Position numbers and translations under genes: made by a program. From assembly GCA_016844515.1 (NCBI GenBank), contig JAERMP010000166.1, positions 1 to 6,247 of the forward strand: DNA of 6,247 nt. Reading direction: 5' to 3'. Below are positions 1-5,831 of the stretch, in pieces (position 1 is the stretch's first letter; each line of letters begins with the position of its first letter). Below the pieces are notes generated by a model, which was not told the origin of the DNA, made no database searches, and worked only from the letters and a program-made list of their open reading frames with translations. The stretch comes from Thermoleophilia bacterium. GTDB lineage: Bacteria; Actinomycetota; Thermoleophilia; Gaiellales; Gaiellaceae.

Positions 1-585
1 CCCATGTGCAGCGAGGCGAGCCCGACCTCGGAGGTGCCGGTCAGGTACAGCCCGTCGGCCTCGAGCGCGTAGATGTTCGCGCGATCGGTCGGGAAGAAAC
101 CTGTCCCGTACATCGCCTCCTCGCGCACGAGAACGGGCGGGATCACCGGTGTGAAGCCTGCCTCGGTCAGATGAGCGAGAGCGAACTGGTAGAGGGCCAT
201 GGCAACGAGCGCCGAGTCGCCGATCACATAGCCGAAGCGTGCGCCGGAGACCCGTGCGGCGCGCTCCATGTCGAAGCGGCCGATCTCGGTGTGCTCGCGC
301 GGCGTCGCGAGCGCGGGTGGTTCGCCCCAGCGGCTGCTCTCCGTAGCATCGTCCTCGGTCTCCCTCCTTGAGCTCGGCCTTCACCGGCTTCAGCCCTTCG
401 AGCTCTTCGGGTGTCGGCTTGCCCTTGAGCTTCGTCTTGCCGCGCAGCTCGTCGACGCGCGGGATCAGCGAGCGCCACTGCTCGTCGGCCGCGAGGAGCG
501 CGTCGAAGTCCTCCGCCGCACCCTTGCGGGCGAGCGCAGAACGCCAGCCGTCGACGTCGCTACGGGCGGCCTTGAGGTCGATCAT
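1..585 (-). pseudogene. serS: seryl-tRNA synthetase, 5' part, frameshifted with an internal gap; runs off the left edge
   Basis: SerRS charges tRNA-Ser with serine in the cytoplasm and is normally essential. The start codon at 585 opens MIDLKAARSD, the classic SerRS N-terminus, followed by 75 residues of the coiled-coil tRNA-binding arm, ending about VKAELKEG near 361. The catalytic domain then continues in a different frame from about 362 to the edge: RWGEPP, HTEIGRFDMERAARVSG, FTPVIPPVLVREEAMYGTGF (motif 1 region) and LYLTGTSEV (serine-binding TSE). Between the two parts, about 30 residues expected in the family are missing: the return helix of the arm and the conserved PN-P-x-P linker. So this is an out-of-frame deletion of roughly 100 bp, not a single-base slip. 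The original frame stays open to the edge but encodes nothing SerRS-like. No Shine-Dalgarno precedes 585. The gene may be truly dead, with another copy elsewhere, or the deletion may be an assembly error. Identity is firm; the cause is unknown. Confidence 0.87.
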
Positions 586-592
586 GGATGAG

Positions 593-598
593 AGTCTA
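593..598 (-). promoter_or_regulatory. possible -10 box for a leaderless serS transcript
   Basis: On the minus strand TAGACT fits the actinobacterial TANNNT -10 pattern and ends 7 nt before the serS ATG. That spacing would place transcription start at or beside the start codon, which agrees with the absence of a ribosome-binding site. No good -35 is visible at 17-18 nt (CAGCTA), so confidence is modest. Confidence 0.38.
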
Positions 599-600
599 GA

Positions 601-616
601 AAGCCGCTACCGGCTT
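601..616 (-). terminator. short hairpin at the end of the cytochrome c gene
   Basis: Perfect inverted repeat AAGCCG-GTAG-CGGCTT (6-bp stem, 4-nt loop) on the minus strand. It overlaps the cytochrome stop codon and is followed by TTTCTAGACT, only a weak T run. It could be a weak intrinsic terminator between the cytochrome and serS. It also lies in what would be the serS promoter spacer, so it may have no role. Confidence 0.3.
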
Positions 617-1063
617 AGCTGCCGGCGGCCGACGAGACGTATGCCGCGACGTCGGCGAGCTGCTGCTCCGTGAGCGTGGCGGAGAAGGACGGCATGCCCC
701 CCTGGCCGTTCGTCACGCGGTCCAGCGCGAACTCGTAGCTCGGCTTCGTTTCGTCGAAGTTCGGCCCGACGGCGCCTGTCGTGCCTGCGTCGGCGAGGGT
801 GTGGCAACCGCCACAGGACGAGGCTCCAAGGAAGATCTCTTTGCCGGCGGCGGGATCGCCCTCGACTGCGGGCCCGGTCTCGGTCGTCTCCGTGTTTCTG
901 TCGTCTCGGTCTGGGTCGTTTCCGTCGTGGTCGTCTCGGTGGTCGCGGTCGTACCCTCGACAGTCTCGGGTGTCGCGGTCACGGTCTCCTCGCCGCCGCA
1001 CCCGGCTGTGGCGAGGCCGAGAGCCCCGACGAGGACGACGAACACCATAGCTGCACGACGCAT
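615..1063 (-). pseudogene. lipoprotein-type class I cytochrome c, frameshifted in its Thr/Glu linker
   Basis: A small membrane-tethered electron carrier. The N-terminal part (frame of the ATG at 1063) reads MRRAAMVFVVLVGALGLATAGC: a short basic stretch, a hydrophobic segment and a lipobox-like ATAGC, then a Thr/Glu-rich linker. The haem domain lies in another frame, from about 893 to the TAA at 615. It has GDPAAGKEIF, the haem attachment site CGGCH (codons 815-801), and GGMPSF with the likely axial methionine (codon 695-693), ending QLADVAAYVSSAAGS. The two parts join only if one base is missing (or two extra) near 891-898, inside the repetitive linker. Repaired, the protein would be about 149 residues, normal for a lipoprotein cytochrome c of the c6/c551 type. 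A GTG at 1081 is an alternative start, but the ATG at 1063 fits the signal peptide and the -10 spacing. The slip could be real or a sequencing error. The specific redox partner cannot be told. Confidence 0.83.
876..952 (-). repeat. Thr/Glu codon-repeat linker tract (ACN/GAR)
   Basis: On the minus strand this stretch is almost only ACN (Thr) and GAR (Glu) codons, with repeated ACGACC and GAGACG units. It encodes the flexible linker between lipid anchor and haem domain of the cytochrome c. Such low-complexity DNA invites replication slippage and base-calling errors, and the frame change of the gene falls inside it (891-898). Confidence 0.75.
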
Positions 1064-1713
1064 CGGCGCGATCCTATACACGACGCGCGGACGGATGTCG
1101 CGTTAGCGCATCGGCGCCCGAAACGAGAGAGAGCCGCAAGTGGCGGCGCTGCGAGCCGCCTTCGCAGCCCCTTGAGCTTGAAGGCGAGGAAGATCTCGGT
1201 GATGCCGCGCGAGAGCGCGATGATCCCGACGTAGACCACGAGCAGGATCGCCTTCTCCTTGTGATTTCCGGCGACCCAGAAGGCGAGCAGGATCTCGATC
1301 AAGCCGGCCATGAGCTGCAGCCACCAGAGCTCGAACTGATCCTTCGTGATGAACGCGACGGTGATATCGAAGATGCCCTTGACGAGCAGAAAGAGCCCGA
1401 CGAGAGCGGAGAGCGTCGCGAACGTGTCGTACGGGTGCCAGATGGCGTAGAGCCCGCCGAGGATGAACAGGATGCCGAGAAAGGCATGGATCCACTTCCA
1501 TCCGGTCGTCGACACCGCGATCTGGAAGAGCTCGTTCACTCCCGCGACGATCGCGATCACACCGAAGAGGTACGAGATCGCTGCAACGCTCGTGTAGTCC
1601 CACTGAAACACGATCAGCGCGAACACGAGCCAGGCGATGCCTGTGAGGAGGAAGAGCCACCACTTGTCGGCTGCCTCCTCGACGACCTCGCGCTCGTCGA
1701 ACAAGTTGTTCAT
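979..1713 (-). CDS. DUF308/HdeD-family six-helix membrane protein, with a suspicious C-terminal tail
   Basis: An integral membrane protein of the DUF308 family, named after HdeD (acid-resistance-associated in E. coli); the molecular function is unknown. The ATG at 1713 follows a strong ribosome-binding site (AGGGAGGAACG). A charged N-terminus (about 1-17) precedes six hydrophobic segments at about residues 18-37, 43-64, 74-92, 98-122, 130-148 and 155-178, and then the basic KLKGLRRRLAA that usually ends such proteins (about residue 188, base 1150). The open frame continues another 56 residues to a TGA at 979. That tail is Ser/Cys/Arg/Ala-rich, unlike the family, and overlaps the cytochrome signal-peptide coding sequence by 85 nt on the same strand. 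The real end is therefore probably near 1150-1103; a one-base shift would stop at the TAA at 1103. It is transcribed divergently from the cupin gene. The family call is firm; the end is not. Confidence 0.83.
   Translation of the reverse strand: MNNLFDEREVVEEAADKWWLFLLTGIAWLVFALIVFQWDYTSVAAISYLFGVIAIVAGVNELFQIAVSTTGWKWIHAFLGILFILGGLYAIWHPYDTFATLSALVGLFLLVKGIFDITVAFITKDQFELWWLQLMAGLIEILLAFWVAGNHKEKAILLVVYVGIIALSRGITEIFLAFKLKGLRRRLAAPPLAALSRFGRRCANATSVRASCIGSRRCVVQLWCSSSSSGLSASPQPGAAARRP
1071..1076 (-). promoter_or_regulatory. probable -10 box of the cytochrome c gene, leaderless geometry
   Basis: The minus strand reads TATAGGATCGCGCCG directly before the ATG at 1063. TAGGAT fits TANNNT and ends exactly 7 nt before the start codon; TATAGG overlaps it as an alternative. 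GCGACA, 17 nt upstream of TATAGG, matches 4 of 6 positions of a -35. No Shine-Dalgarno is present, which supports a leaderless mRNA. The spacing equals that before serS. Confidence 0.45.
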
Positions 1714-1781
1714 CGTTCCTCCCTGATTCGAAATGCTCTTCGCCGCGCGCGGATTCTGCGAGTCGGCGGCGATTCCTCCCG

Positions 1782-1787
1782 TACGAT
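1782..1787 (+). promoter_or_regulatory. possible -10 box for the cupin operon
   Basis: TACGAT fits TANNNT and lies 35 nt before the cupin start codon in the 109-nt divergent gap, leaving room for a short leader with a ribosome-binding site. No clear -35 is seen 17-18 nt upstream. It overlaps the inverted repeat at 1785-1800, as an operator would. Confidence 0.3.
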
Positions 1788-1800
1788 CTCCCGCGAGATC
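1785..1800. promoter_or_regulatory. perfect inverted repeat in the divergent intergenic gap, possible operator
   Basis: GATCTC-CCGC-GAGATC has two perfect 6-nt arms around a 4-nt centre. It sits between the divergent DUF308 and cupin genes, overlaps the candidate -10 TACGAT, and is 23 nt before the cupin start. It may bind a regulator or fold at the start of the mRNA. No known regulator is recognised from it. I saw nothing else supportable in this gap. Confidence 0.35.
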
Positions 1801-1822
1801 CGACGAAGGAGAGGAAAGAGCG

Positions 1823-2179
1823 ATGACTGACGTAACGGTGAAGCATCTCGATGAGCTCGAGTCGCACGGCGGGAACGGCCGGTTCCTGTTCGCGCGCAAG
1901 GGGCTCGGCGTGACCTCGTTCGGCATGAACGTCGAGCGCTTTCCGGCGGGTTACGCGGACTATCCCGACCACGACCACTCCAAGGACGGGCAGGAGGAGG
2001 TCTACTTCGTCGTTGATGGATCGGCGACGCTCCACGCCGGTGAGGAGGCCTTCGAGCTGACACCGGGCACGTTCGCTCGCGTGGGGCCGGAGCAGAAGCG
2101 GAAGCTCGTGCCCGGAGACGACGGCGTGACGCTCCTGGCGCTCGGCGGCGTGCCAGGGACGTTCGAGGCCCACGTTTAG
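1823..2179 (+). CDS. small single-domain cupin protein
   Basis: A 118-residue protein with one cupin (double-stranded beta-helix) domain. Motif 1 is clear in YPDHDHSKDGQEEVYFVVDG, residues 47-66: H50, H52 and E58 or E59 are candidate metal ligands. Motif 2 is partial: PG at 81-82 is present, but the usual histidine is not seen (GPEQKRK there), so a metal centre would have at most three ligands. Reaction and substrate are unknown; cupins include dioxygenases, isomerases and sensors. The ATG at 1823 is preferred over an upstream in-frame start at 1733 because AAGGAGAGGAAAG precedes it and the upstream residues are not cupin-like. The stop codon directly abuts the start of the hydrolase gene, so the two are co-transcribed and probably translationally coupled. 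Confidence 0.82.
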   Translation: MTDVTVKHLDELESHGGNGRFLFARKGLGVTSFGMNVERFPAGYADYPDHDHSKDGQEEVYFVVDGSATLHAGEEAFELTPGTFARVGPEQKRKLVPGDDGVTLLALGGVPGTFEAHV

Positions 2180-2845
2180 ATGATCGTCGAGCGGAGCATG
2201 CACCCGTCCTGGCTCTCCAACGCCTTCCTGCTCGCGGACGGGCCTGGCGGAACTGCGGTTTTCGTCGACAGCGGTGCACCTCTCGAGCCTCTCCTGGACG
2301 TCGTCGAGCGCGAGCGTCTGACGCCCACGCATCTCCTCGTGACACACGGCCACGAGGATCACATTGCGGGCAATGACGAGCTCGTCGAGCGCTTCGGTCT
2401 CGAGGTGACGGCGGGCGCCGTCGAGACCGGTGATCTACGCATCGAGTCCCTCGCAACACCGGGACACTCCAACGACGGGGTCTCGTTCGTCGTGGGCGAC
2501 ATCTGCTTCACGGGCGACACGCTGTTCCGCGATGCGGTGGGCGGTGGCCCGGCCGACGAGATGCGCCGGTCCGTGATGGACGTGCTCATGGCTCTCCCAC
2601 ACCATCTGCGAGTGCTTCCTGGGCACACGGACGAGACGACCATCGGCCGCGAGTGGGAGGAGAACCCGTTCGTGCGCTTCTGGCGCGGCCTCGATGCCGA
2701 GGACGGCCGGTCCTGCCGCGTGCATGGCGACGACGCCACGCTCGTCGTCTGGTCGCCGGACTACGACGGGAAGGGCAAGGCGCTCGTCCGGTTCGCGGAC
2801 GGAGCCGAGGCAATCGTCGGAGCGTCGCGGATCGAAGGGTTCTAA
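2180..2845 (+). CDS. metallo-beta-lactamase-fold hydrolase, glyoxalase II-like, with a small C-terminal beta-rich extension
   Basis: A 221-residue MBL-fold enzyme. The dinuclear metal site is complete: THGHEDH (H56, H58, D60, H61), PGHS (H96), FTGDTLF (D113) and LPGH (H149). This pattern is typical of glyoxalase II (hydroxyacylglutathione hydrolase) and persulfide-dioxygenase relatives; the substrate cannot be read from sequence. After the core (to about 173), residues 175-221 form an extra segment rich in beta-forming residues ([20 protein letters not shown], then [11 protein letters not shown]), which standard glyoxalase II lacks. The ATG at 2180 immediately follows the cupin TAG (TAGATG), with a weak GAGG 11 nt upstream; [14 protein letters not shown] matches the usual N-terminal strand, so this start is preferred over the ATG at 2198. 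The neighbour is a glutaredoxin-like gene 14 nt downstream. Confidence 0.88.
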   Translation: MIVERSMHPSWLSNAFLLADGPGGTAVFVDSGAPLEPLLDVVERERLTPTHLLVTHGHEDHIAGNDELVERFGLEVTAGAVETGDLRIESLATPGHSNDGVSFVVGDICFTGDTLFRDAVGGGPADEMRRSVMDVLMALPHHLRVLPGHTDETTIGREWEENPFVRFWRGLDAEDGRSCRVHGDDATLVVWSPDYDGKGKALVRFADGAEAIVGASRIEGF

Positions 2846-2859
2846 CCCAGGAGGTTCAT

Positions 2860-3144
2860 ATGGCCGTCAAGCTCCACCGCTGCAGGTTCACCTGGTTCAA
2901 GGTCGCTCACCCATGCTGGACGGTCCAGAAGGCACTCGACGACCAGGGGATCGAGTACGAGATCGTCAAGGAGCCCACGTTCCCTCGGGGCAAGCGGACG
3001 GTCGTCATCGAGCACACCGGTCAGCACTTCCTCCCTGCGATCGAGCTCGAGGACGGCTCCTGGTACCGCGAGGACTCGAAGACCATGGCCCTCGAGATCG
3101 CTGCGGGCGGGCTTTTGGGGAAGGCAGGGCAGCACGCGACCTAG
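2860..3144 (+). CDS. small glutaredoxin/GST-N-terminal-like thioredoxin-fold protein
   Basis: A 94-residue protein with the sequence pattern of a glutaredoxin or GST N-terminal domain: KLHRCRF strand, [10 protein letters not shown] helix, GIEYEIV strand, [14 protein letters not shown] (proline 59 in the cis-Pro position) and a C-terminal helix. Expected role: binding or exchange of a small thiol, or a thiol-dependent redox step. By hand alignment with CPYC glutaredoxins, C19 falls at the second cysteine of the motif and the first is replaced by A16; C8 is the only other cysteine. So it is not a classical dithiol glutaredoxin. The ATG at 2860 has a strong AGGAGG at 2849-2854. An upstream in-frame extension lies inside the hydrolase gene and is rejected. 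The stop codon touches the copper operator at 3145. Confidence 0.8.
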   Translation: MAVKLHRCRFTWFKVAHPCWTVQKALDDQGIEYEIVKEPTFPRGKRTVVIEHTGQHFLPAIELEDGSWYREDSKTMALEIAAGGLLGKAGQHAT

Positions 3145-3161
3145 ATACCCTAGTAGGGTAT
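3145..3161. promoter_or_regulatory. CsoR-type operator of the copper operon
   Basis: ATACCCTA-G-TAGGGTAT is a perfect 17-bp palindrome with a single central base. It matches the known CsoR operator style, TACCC and GGGTA half-sites around a short centre. It begins one base after the stop codon of the glutaredoxin-like gene, overlaps the -10 box, and lies 34 nt before copZ. Bound CsoR would block RNA polymerase; Cu(I) would release it. A csoR gene with an intact copper site ends the same operon, which supports the assignment. Confidence 0.8.
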
Positions 3162-3164
3162 ACT
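3159..3164 (+). promoter_or_regulatory. -10 box of the copper operon promoter
   Basis: TATACT matches 5 of 6 bases of TATAAT and fits TANNNT. It overlaps the right end of the palindromic operator. With 17-nt spacing the -35 would be GCGACC at 3136-3141, a weak match. Transcription would begin near 3171, leaving a leader of about 25 nt that contains AGAGGAG at 3185-3191. Confidence 0.55.
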
Positions 3165-3195
3165 CCTTTCGACCAATACGACCGAGAGGAGAACC

Positions 3196-3399
3196 GTGAG
3201 CGAGACCGCCACTTACACCGTGCCCGCGATTCACTGCGGACACTGCGCGATGTCGATCCGCGAAGAGGTATCCGAGATCGAGGGCGTCGAGGACGTCGAC
3301 GTCGACCTCGACACCAAGGTCGTGACCATCAAAGGACTGGAGCTCGACGACGCCGCACTCCGTGCCGCGATCGTGGAAGCCGGGTACGAGGCTGCGTGA
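3196..3399 (+). CDS. copZ: copper chaperone CopZ, heavy-metal-associated domain
   Basis: A 67-residue cytoplasmic Cu(I) chaperone made of one HMA (ferredoxin-like) domain, the usual length for the family. The metal site is IHCGHC, with C14 and C17; the common GMTC lead is replaced by AIHC. The rest follows the family: [20 protein letters not shown] and a C-terminal IVEAGYEAA. It should pass Cu(I) to CopA, encoded next. The start is the GTG at 3196, with AGAGGAG ending 4 nt upstream. Its stop codon overlaps the copA start (GTGA). It is the first gene behind the CsoR-type operator and so should be induced by copper. Confidence 0.93.
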   Translation: MSETATYTVPAIHCGHCAMSIREEVSEIEGVEDVDVDLDTKVVTIKGLELDDAALRAAIVEAGYEAA

Positions 3400-5510
3400 C
3401 CGCAACTGCGACACCCGACGCCGAGACCCGCGTCGACCTCGCCCTCGAGGGCATGACCTGCGCCTCATGCGCCACGCGCATCGAACGAAAGCTGAACAAG
3501 CTCGAGGGAGTCGAGGCTGCCGTCAACTACGCGACCGAGCAGGCCGCGGTCCGATACGACCCCGAGCGGGTGGCTGTCGCCGACTTGATCGGCGCCGTCG
3601 AGGCGGCCGGATATCACGCCCGGCTGGCGACGGAGGCGGTCGAGGACGAGGACCGAGCGCGCATGCTGCGCACGAGGCTCGTCGTCGCTGCGGTCTTGAC
3701 TGCGCCGCTGACCCTGCTCGCGATGATCCCGCCGCTGCAGTTCGAAGGCTGGGAGTGGCTCGCGTTCGCGCTCGCCACACCAGTTGTGTTGTGGGCGGGG
3801 TACGGCTTCCATCGCGCCGCGATCATGAATGCCCGCCACCTGGCCGCGACGATGGACACCCTGATCTCGATCGGGACTCTCGCCGCCTGGGGATGGTCGG
3901 TCGTGGCTCTCCTCGCGCTGAGCGAGGCCGACACGTACTTCGAGGTCGCCGCGGTGATCACGACGCTGATCTTGCTCGGCCGCTATCTCGAGGCGCGTGC
4001 CAAGCGCCGTTCGAGCGCCGCGATCCGCGCGCTCCTCGAGATGGGAGCGAAAGAAGCCCGGATCCTTCGCGACGGCACCGAGGTCTCGGTGCCGATCGAC
4101 GAGGTCGTGATCGGGGATCTCATCGTCGTCAGACCGGGGGAGAAGATCCCAACCGATGGTCAGGTCGTCGAGGGCGCGTCTGCCATCGACCAGTCGATGC
4201 TGACCGGCGAGCCCGTGCCCGTCGACGTCGGCCCAGGGTCCGACGTGGCCGGCGCAACGATCAACACCTACGGGCGGCTCGTCGTCCGGGCGACGAAGGT
4301 CGGAGAGGAGACCGCGCTCGCACAGATCGCGCGGATGGTTTCCGAGGCGCAGTCGGGCAAGGCTCCGATCCAGCGCCTGGTCGACCGCATCTCGAGCGTC
4401 TTCGTCCCCATCGTCCTCGGGATCGCGCTCGCCACGCTCGTCGGCTGGCTCGCGATCACGGGTGACCCGACTGCCGCCTTCTCGGCGTCGGTGGCTGTTC
4501 TGATCATCGCCTGCCCGTGTGCGCTGGGCCTGGCGACGCCGACCGCGCTCATGGTCGGCACGGGGCGCGGTGCACAGCTCGGCATCCTCATCAAGGGCCC
4601 TGAGATCCTCGAGCGCACGCGCCGCATCACGACGATCGTGCTCGACAAGACGGGGACGGTCACCGAGGGGAAGATGGAGCTCGACGAGGTGGCCCTGCTC
4701 GACGGCGCCGGGCGGGAGGACGTGCTGCGTCTTGCGGGTGCGGTCGAGGCCGCCTCCGAGCACCCGATCGGGCAAGCGGTTGCCGCAGCCGCACGGCGCG
4801 AGGTCGGAGAGCTGCCGTCCGTGAGCGACTTCCGGAATCTCCCGGGCGTCGGGGTTCAAGGGGTCGTCGAGGGCCACGAGGTCGAGGTCGGGCGCCGCGA
4901 CGGCACGATCACCGTGGCCTGGGATGGAGTGCCGCGGGCAACCCTGCTCGTTCGCGACACCGTGAAGGCGACGAGCGCCGAGGCGATCGTCGCTCTCGAA
5001 GGGCTGGGACTCACGCCGGTTCTGCTGACGGGCGACGGTCGCGAATCCGCGGAGCGCGTCGCGCGCGAGGTCGGGATCGAGCGCGTGCTCGCCGAGGTCT
5101 ATCCGGAGGACAAGATCGCGGAGGTGCGGCGGCTGCAGGAAGCCGGTGAGGTCGTCGCGATGGTCGGTGACGGCATCAACGACGCGCCTGCTCTCGCCCA
5201 GGCGGATCTCGGCCTCGCCATCGGCACGGGCACCGACGTCGCGATCGAGGCGTCCGACATTACCCTTGTCTCGGGAGATCTGCGCGCGGCCGCCGACGCG
5301 ATCGCGCTCGCGCGAAGGACGCTCGGGACGATCAAAGGGAACCTCTTCTGGGCCTTCGCCTACAACGTCGCGGCGATCCCGCTCGCCGTCGCCGGTCTCC
5401 TCAACCCGATCGTCGCGGCCGCGGCGATGGCGTTCTCGAGCGTCTTCGTCGTGACGAACTCGCTGCGCCTGCGCCGCTTCCGCTCCGCACGCGAAGGAGT
5501 CGCGGCATGA
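3396..5510 (+). CDS. copA: Cu(I)-exporting P1B-1-type ATPase CopA
   Basis: A 704-residue inner-membrane pump that exports Cu(I) at the cost of ATP. Domains in order: one N-terminal HMA with GMTCASC (C22, C25); membrane helices at about 94-112, 117-136, 151-174 and 180-198; actuator domain with LTGE (270-272); helices at about 334-390 with the copper-binding CPC (373-375); phosphorylation site DKTGT with D417; nucleotide-domain SEHP (H456, P457); TGDG (545-548) and GDGINDAP (591-598); last two helices with YN (656-657) and MxxSS (M678, S681, S682). CPC, YN and MxxSS together define the Cu(I) subgroup. The start is the GTG at 3396, overlapping the copZ stop by 4 nt, with GAGG 4 nt before it; the open frame extends far upstream but only across other genes. 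The nucleotide domain seems short around 497-508, where about 25-30 residues common in relatives are absent, in frame. All catalytic motifs are intact. Confidence 0.96.
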   Translation: MTATATPDAETRVDLALEGMTCASCATRIERKLNKLEGVEAAVNYATEQAAVRYDPERVAVADLIGAVEAAGYHARLATEAVEDEDRARMLRTRLVVAAVLTAPLTLLAMIPPLQFEGWEWLAFALATPVVLWAGYGFHRAAIMNARHLAATMDTLISIGTLAAWGWSVVALLALSEADTYFEVAAVITTLILLGRYLEARAKRRSSAAIRALLEMGAKEARILRDGTEVSVPIDEVVIGDLIVVRPGEKIPTDGQVVEGASAIDQSMLTGEPVPVDVGPGSDVAGATINTYGRLVVRATKVGEETALAQIARMVSEAQSGKAPIQRLVDRISSVFVPIVLGIALATLVGWLAITGDPTAAFSASVAVLIIACPCALGLATPTALMVGTGRGAQLGILIKGPEILERTRRITTIVLDKTGTVTEGKMELDEVALLDGAGREDVLRLAGAVEAASEHPIGQAVAAAARREVGELPSVSDFRNLPGVGVQGVVEGHEVEVGRRDGTITVAWDGVPRATLLVRDTVKATSAEAIVALEGLGLTPVLLTGDGRESAERVAREVGIERVLAEVYPEDKIAEVRRLQEAGEVVAMVGDGINDAPALAQADLGLAIGTGTDVAIEASDITLVSGDLRAAADAIALARRTLGTIKGNLFWAFAYNVAAIPLAVAGLLNPIVAAAAMAFSSVFVVTNSLRLRRFRSAREGVAA

Positions 5511-5815
5511 CTGAGACCGAGATCCAGTCTCACGGGTACGCCGAGGACAAGCAGAGGCTCGTCAAGCGCCTGCATCGCATCGAGGGCCAGGTGCGCGGGA
5601 TCGAGCGGATGGTCGAAGAGGATCGCTACTGCATCGACGTGCTCACGCAGATCGCGGCCGTCAACACTGCTCTCGAGAGCCTTGCGTTCATGATCCTCGA
5701 CGATCACGTGAACCACTGCGTCGCGGGCGCTCTCGCCTCGGGAGATCCGGTCGAAGCGGAAGCGAAGAGCAAGGAGCTCCTCGAGGCCGTGCACCGCTTC
5801 GCGCGTGTGCGCTGA
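5507..5815 (+). CDS. csoR: copper-sensing transcriptional repressor CsoR
   Basis: A 102-residue all-helical repressor of the CsoR/RcnR family. The Cu(I) site is complete: C42, H67 and C71, with the same 25 and 4 residue spacings as C36-H61-C65 of M. tuberculosis CsoR, and Y41 beside C42 as in that protein. The conserved [20 protein letters not shown] helix (21-40) is present. The C-H-C pattern argues for copper rather than the persulfide-sensing CstR relatives. Apo-CsoR should bind the palindrome at 3145-3161 and release it when loaded with Cu(I), so it represses its own operon. The ATG at 5507 overlaps the copA stop (ATGA) and has AAGGAG 7 nt upstream. It lies at the operon's end rather than its front, and is convergent with the LysE-family gene 16 nt downstream. 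Confidence 0.95.
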   Translation: MTETEIQSHGYAEDKQRLVKRLHRIEGQVRGIERMVEEDRYCIDVLTQIAAVNTALESLAFMILDDHVNHCVAGALASGDPVEAEAKSKELLEAVHRFARVR

Positions 5816-5831
5816 TTTAGATGTCAAGCAG

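Noticed and set aside
1103..2362. 419-residue open frame on the minus strand across DUF308, the cupin and the hydrolase gene
   Set aside because: Runs out of frame through DUF308 and antisense to the cupin and hydrolase; composition is shadow-like.
2694..3395. Long in-frame N-terminal extension of CopA (234 extra residues)
   Set aside because: It crosses the hydrolase, glutaredoxin-like and copZ genes in another frame, is Arg-rich and unlike any domain; the GTG at 3396 overlapping the copZ stop is the true start.
3465..4877. 470-residue open frame on the minus strand opposite copA
   Set aside because: Antisense to an unmistakable CopA; the product is Arg/Asp-rich, as GC-rich shadows are, with no recognisable domain.
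5801..5812. GCGC-GTGT-GCGC mini-hairpin at the end of csoR as terminator
   Set aside because: The stem is only 4 bp, lies within coding sequence, and is not followed by a T run.
5822..5827. TTGACA on the minus strand in the csoR/LysE gap
   Set aside because: A perfect -35 by sequence, but no -10 follows at 16-19 nt, and it would fire antisense into csoR.
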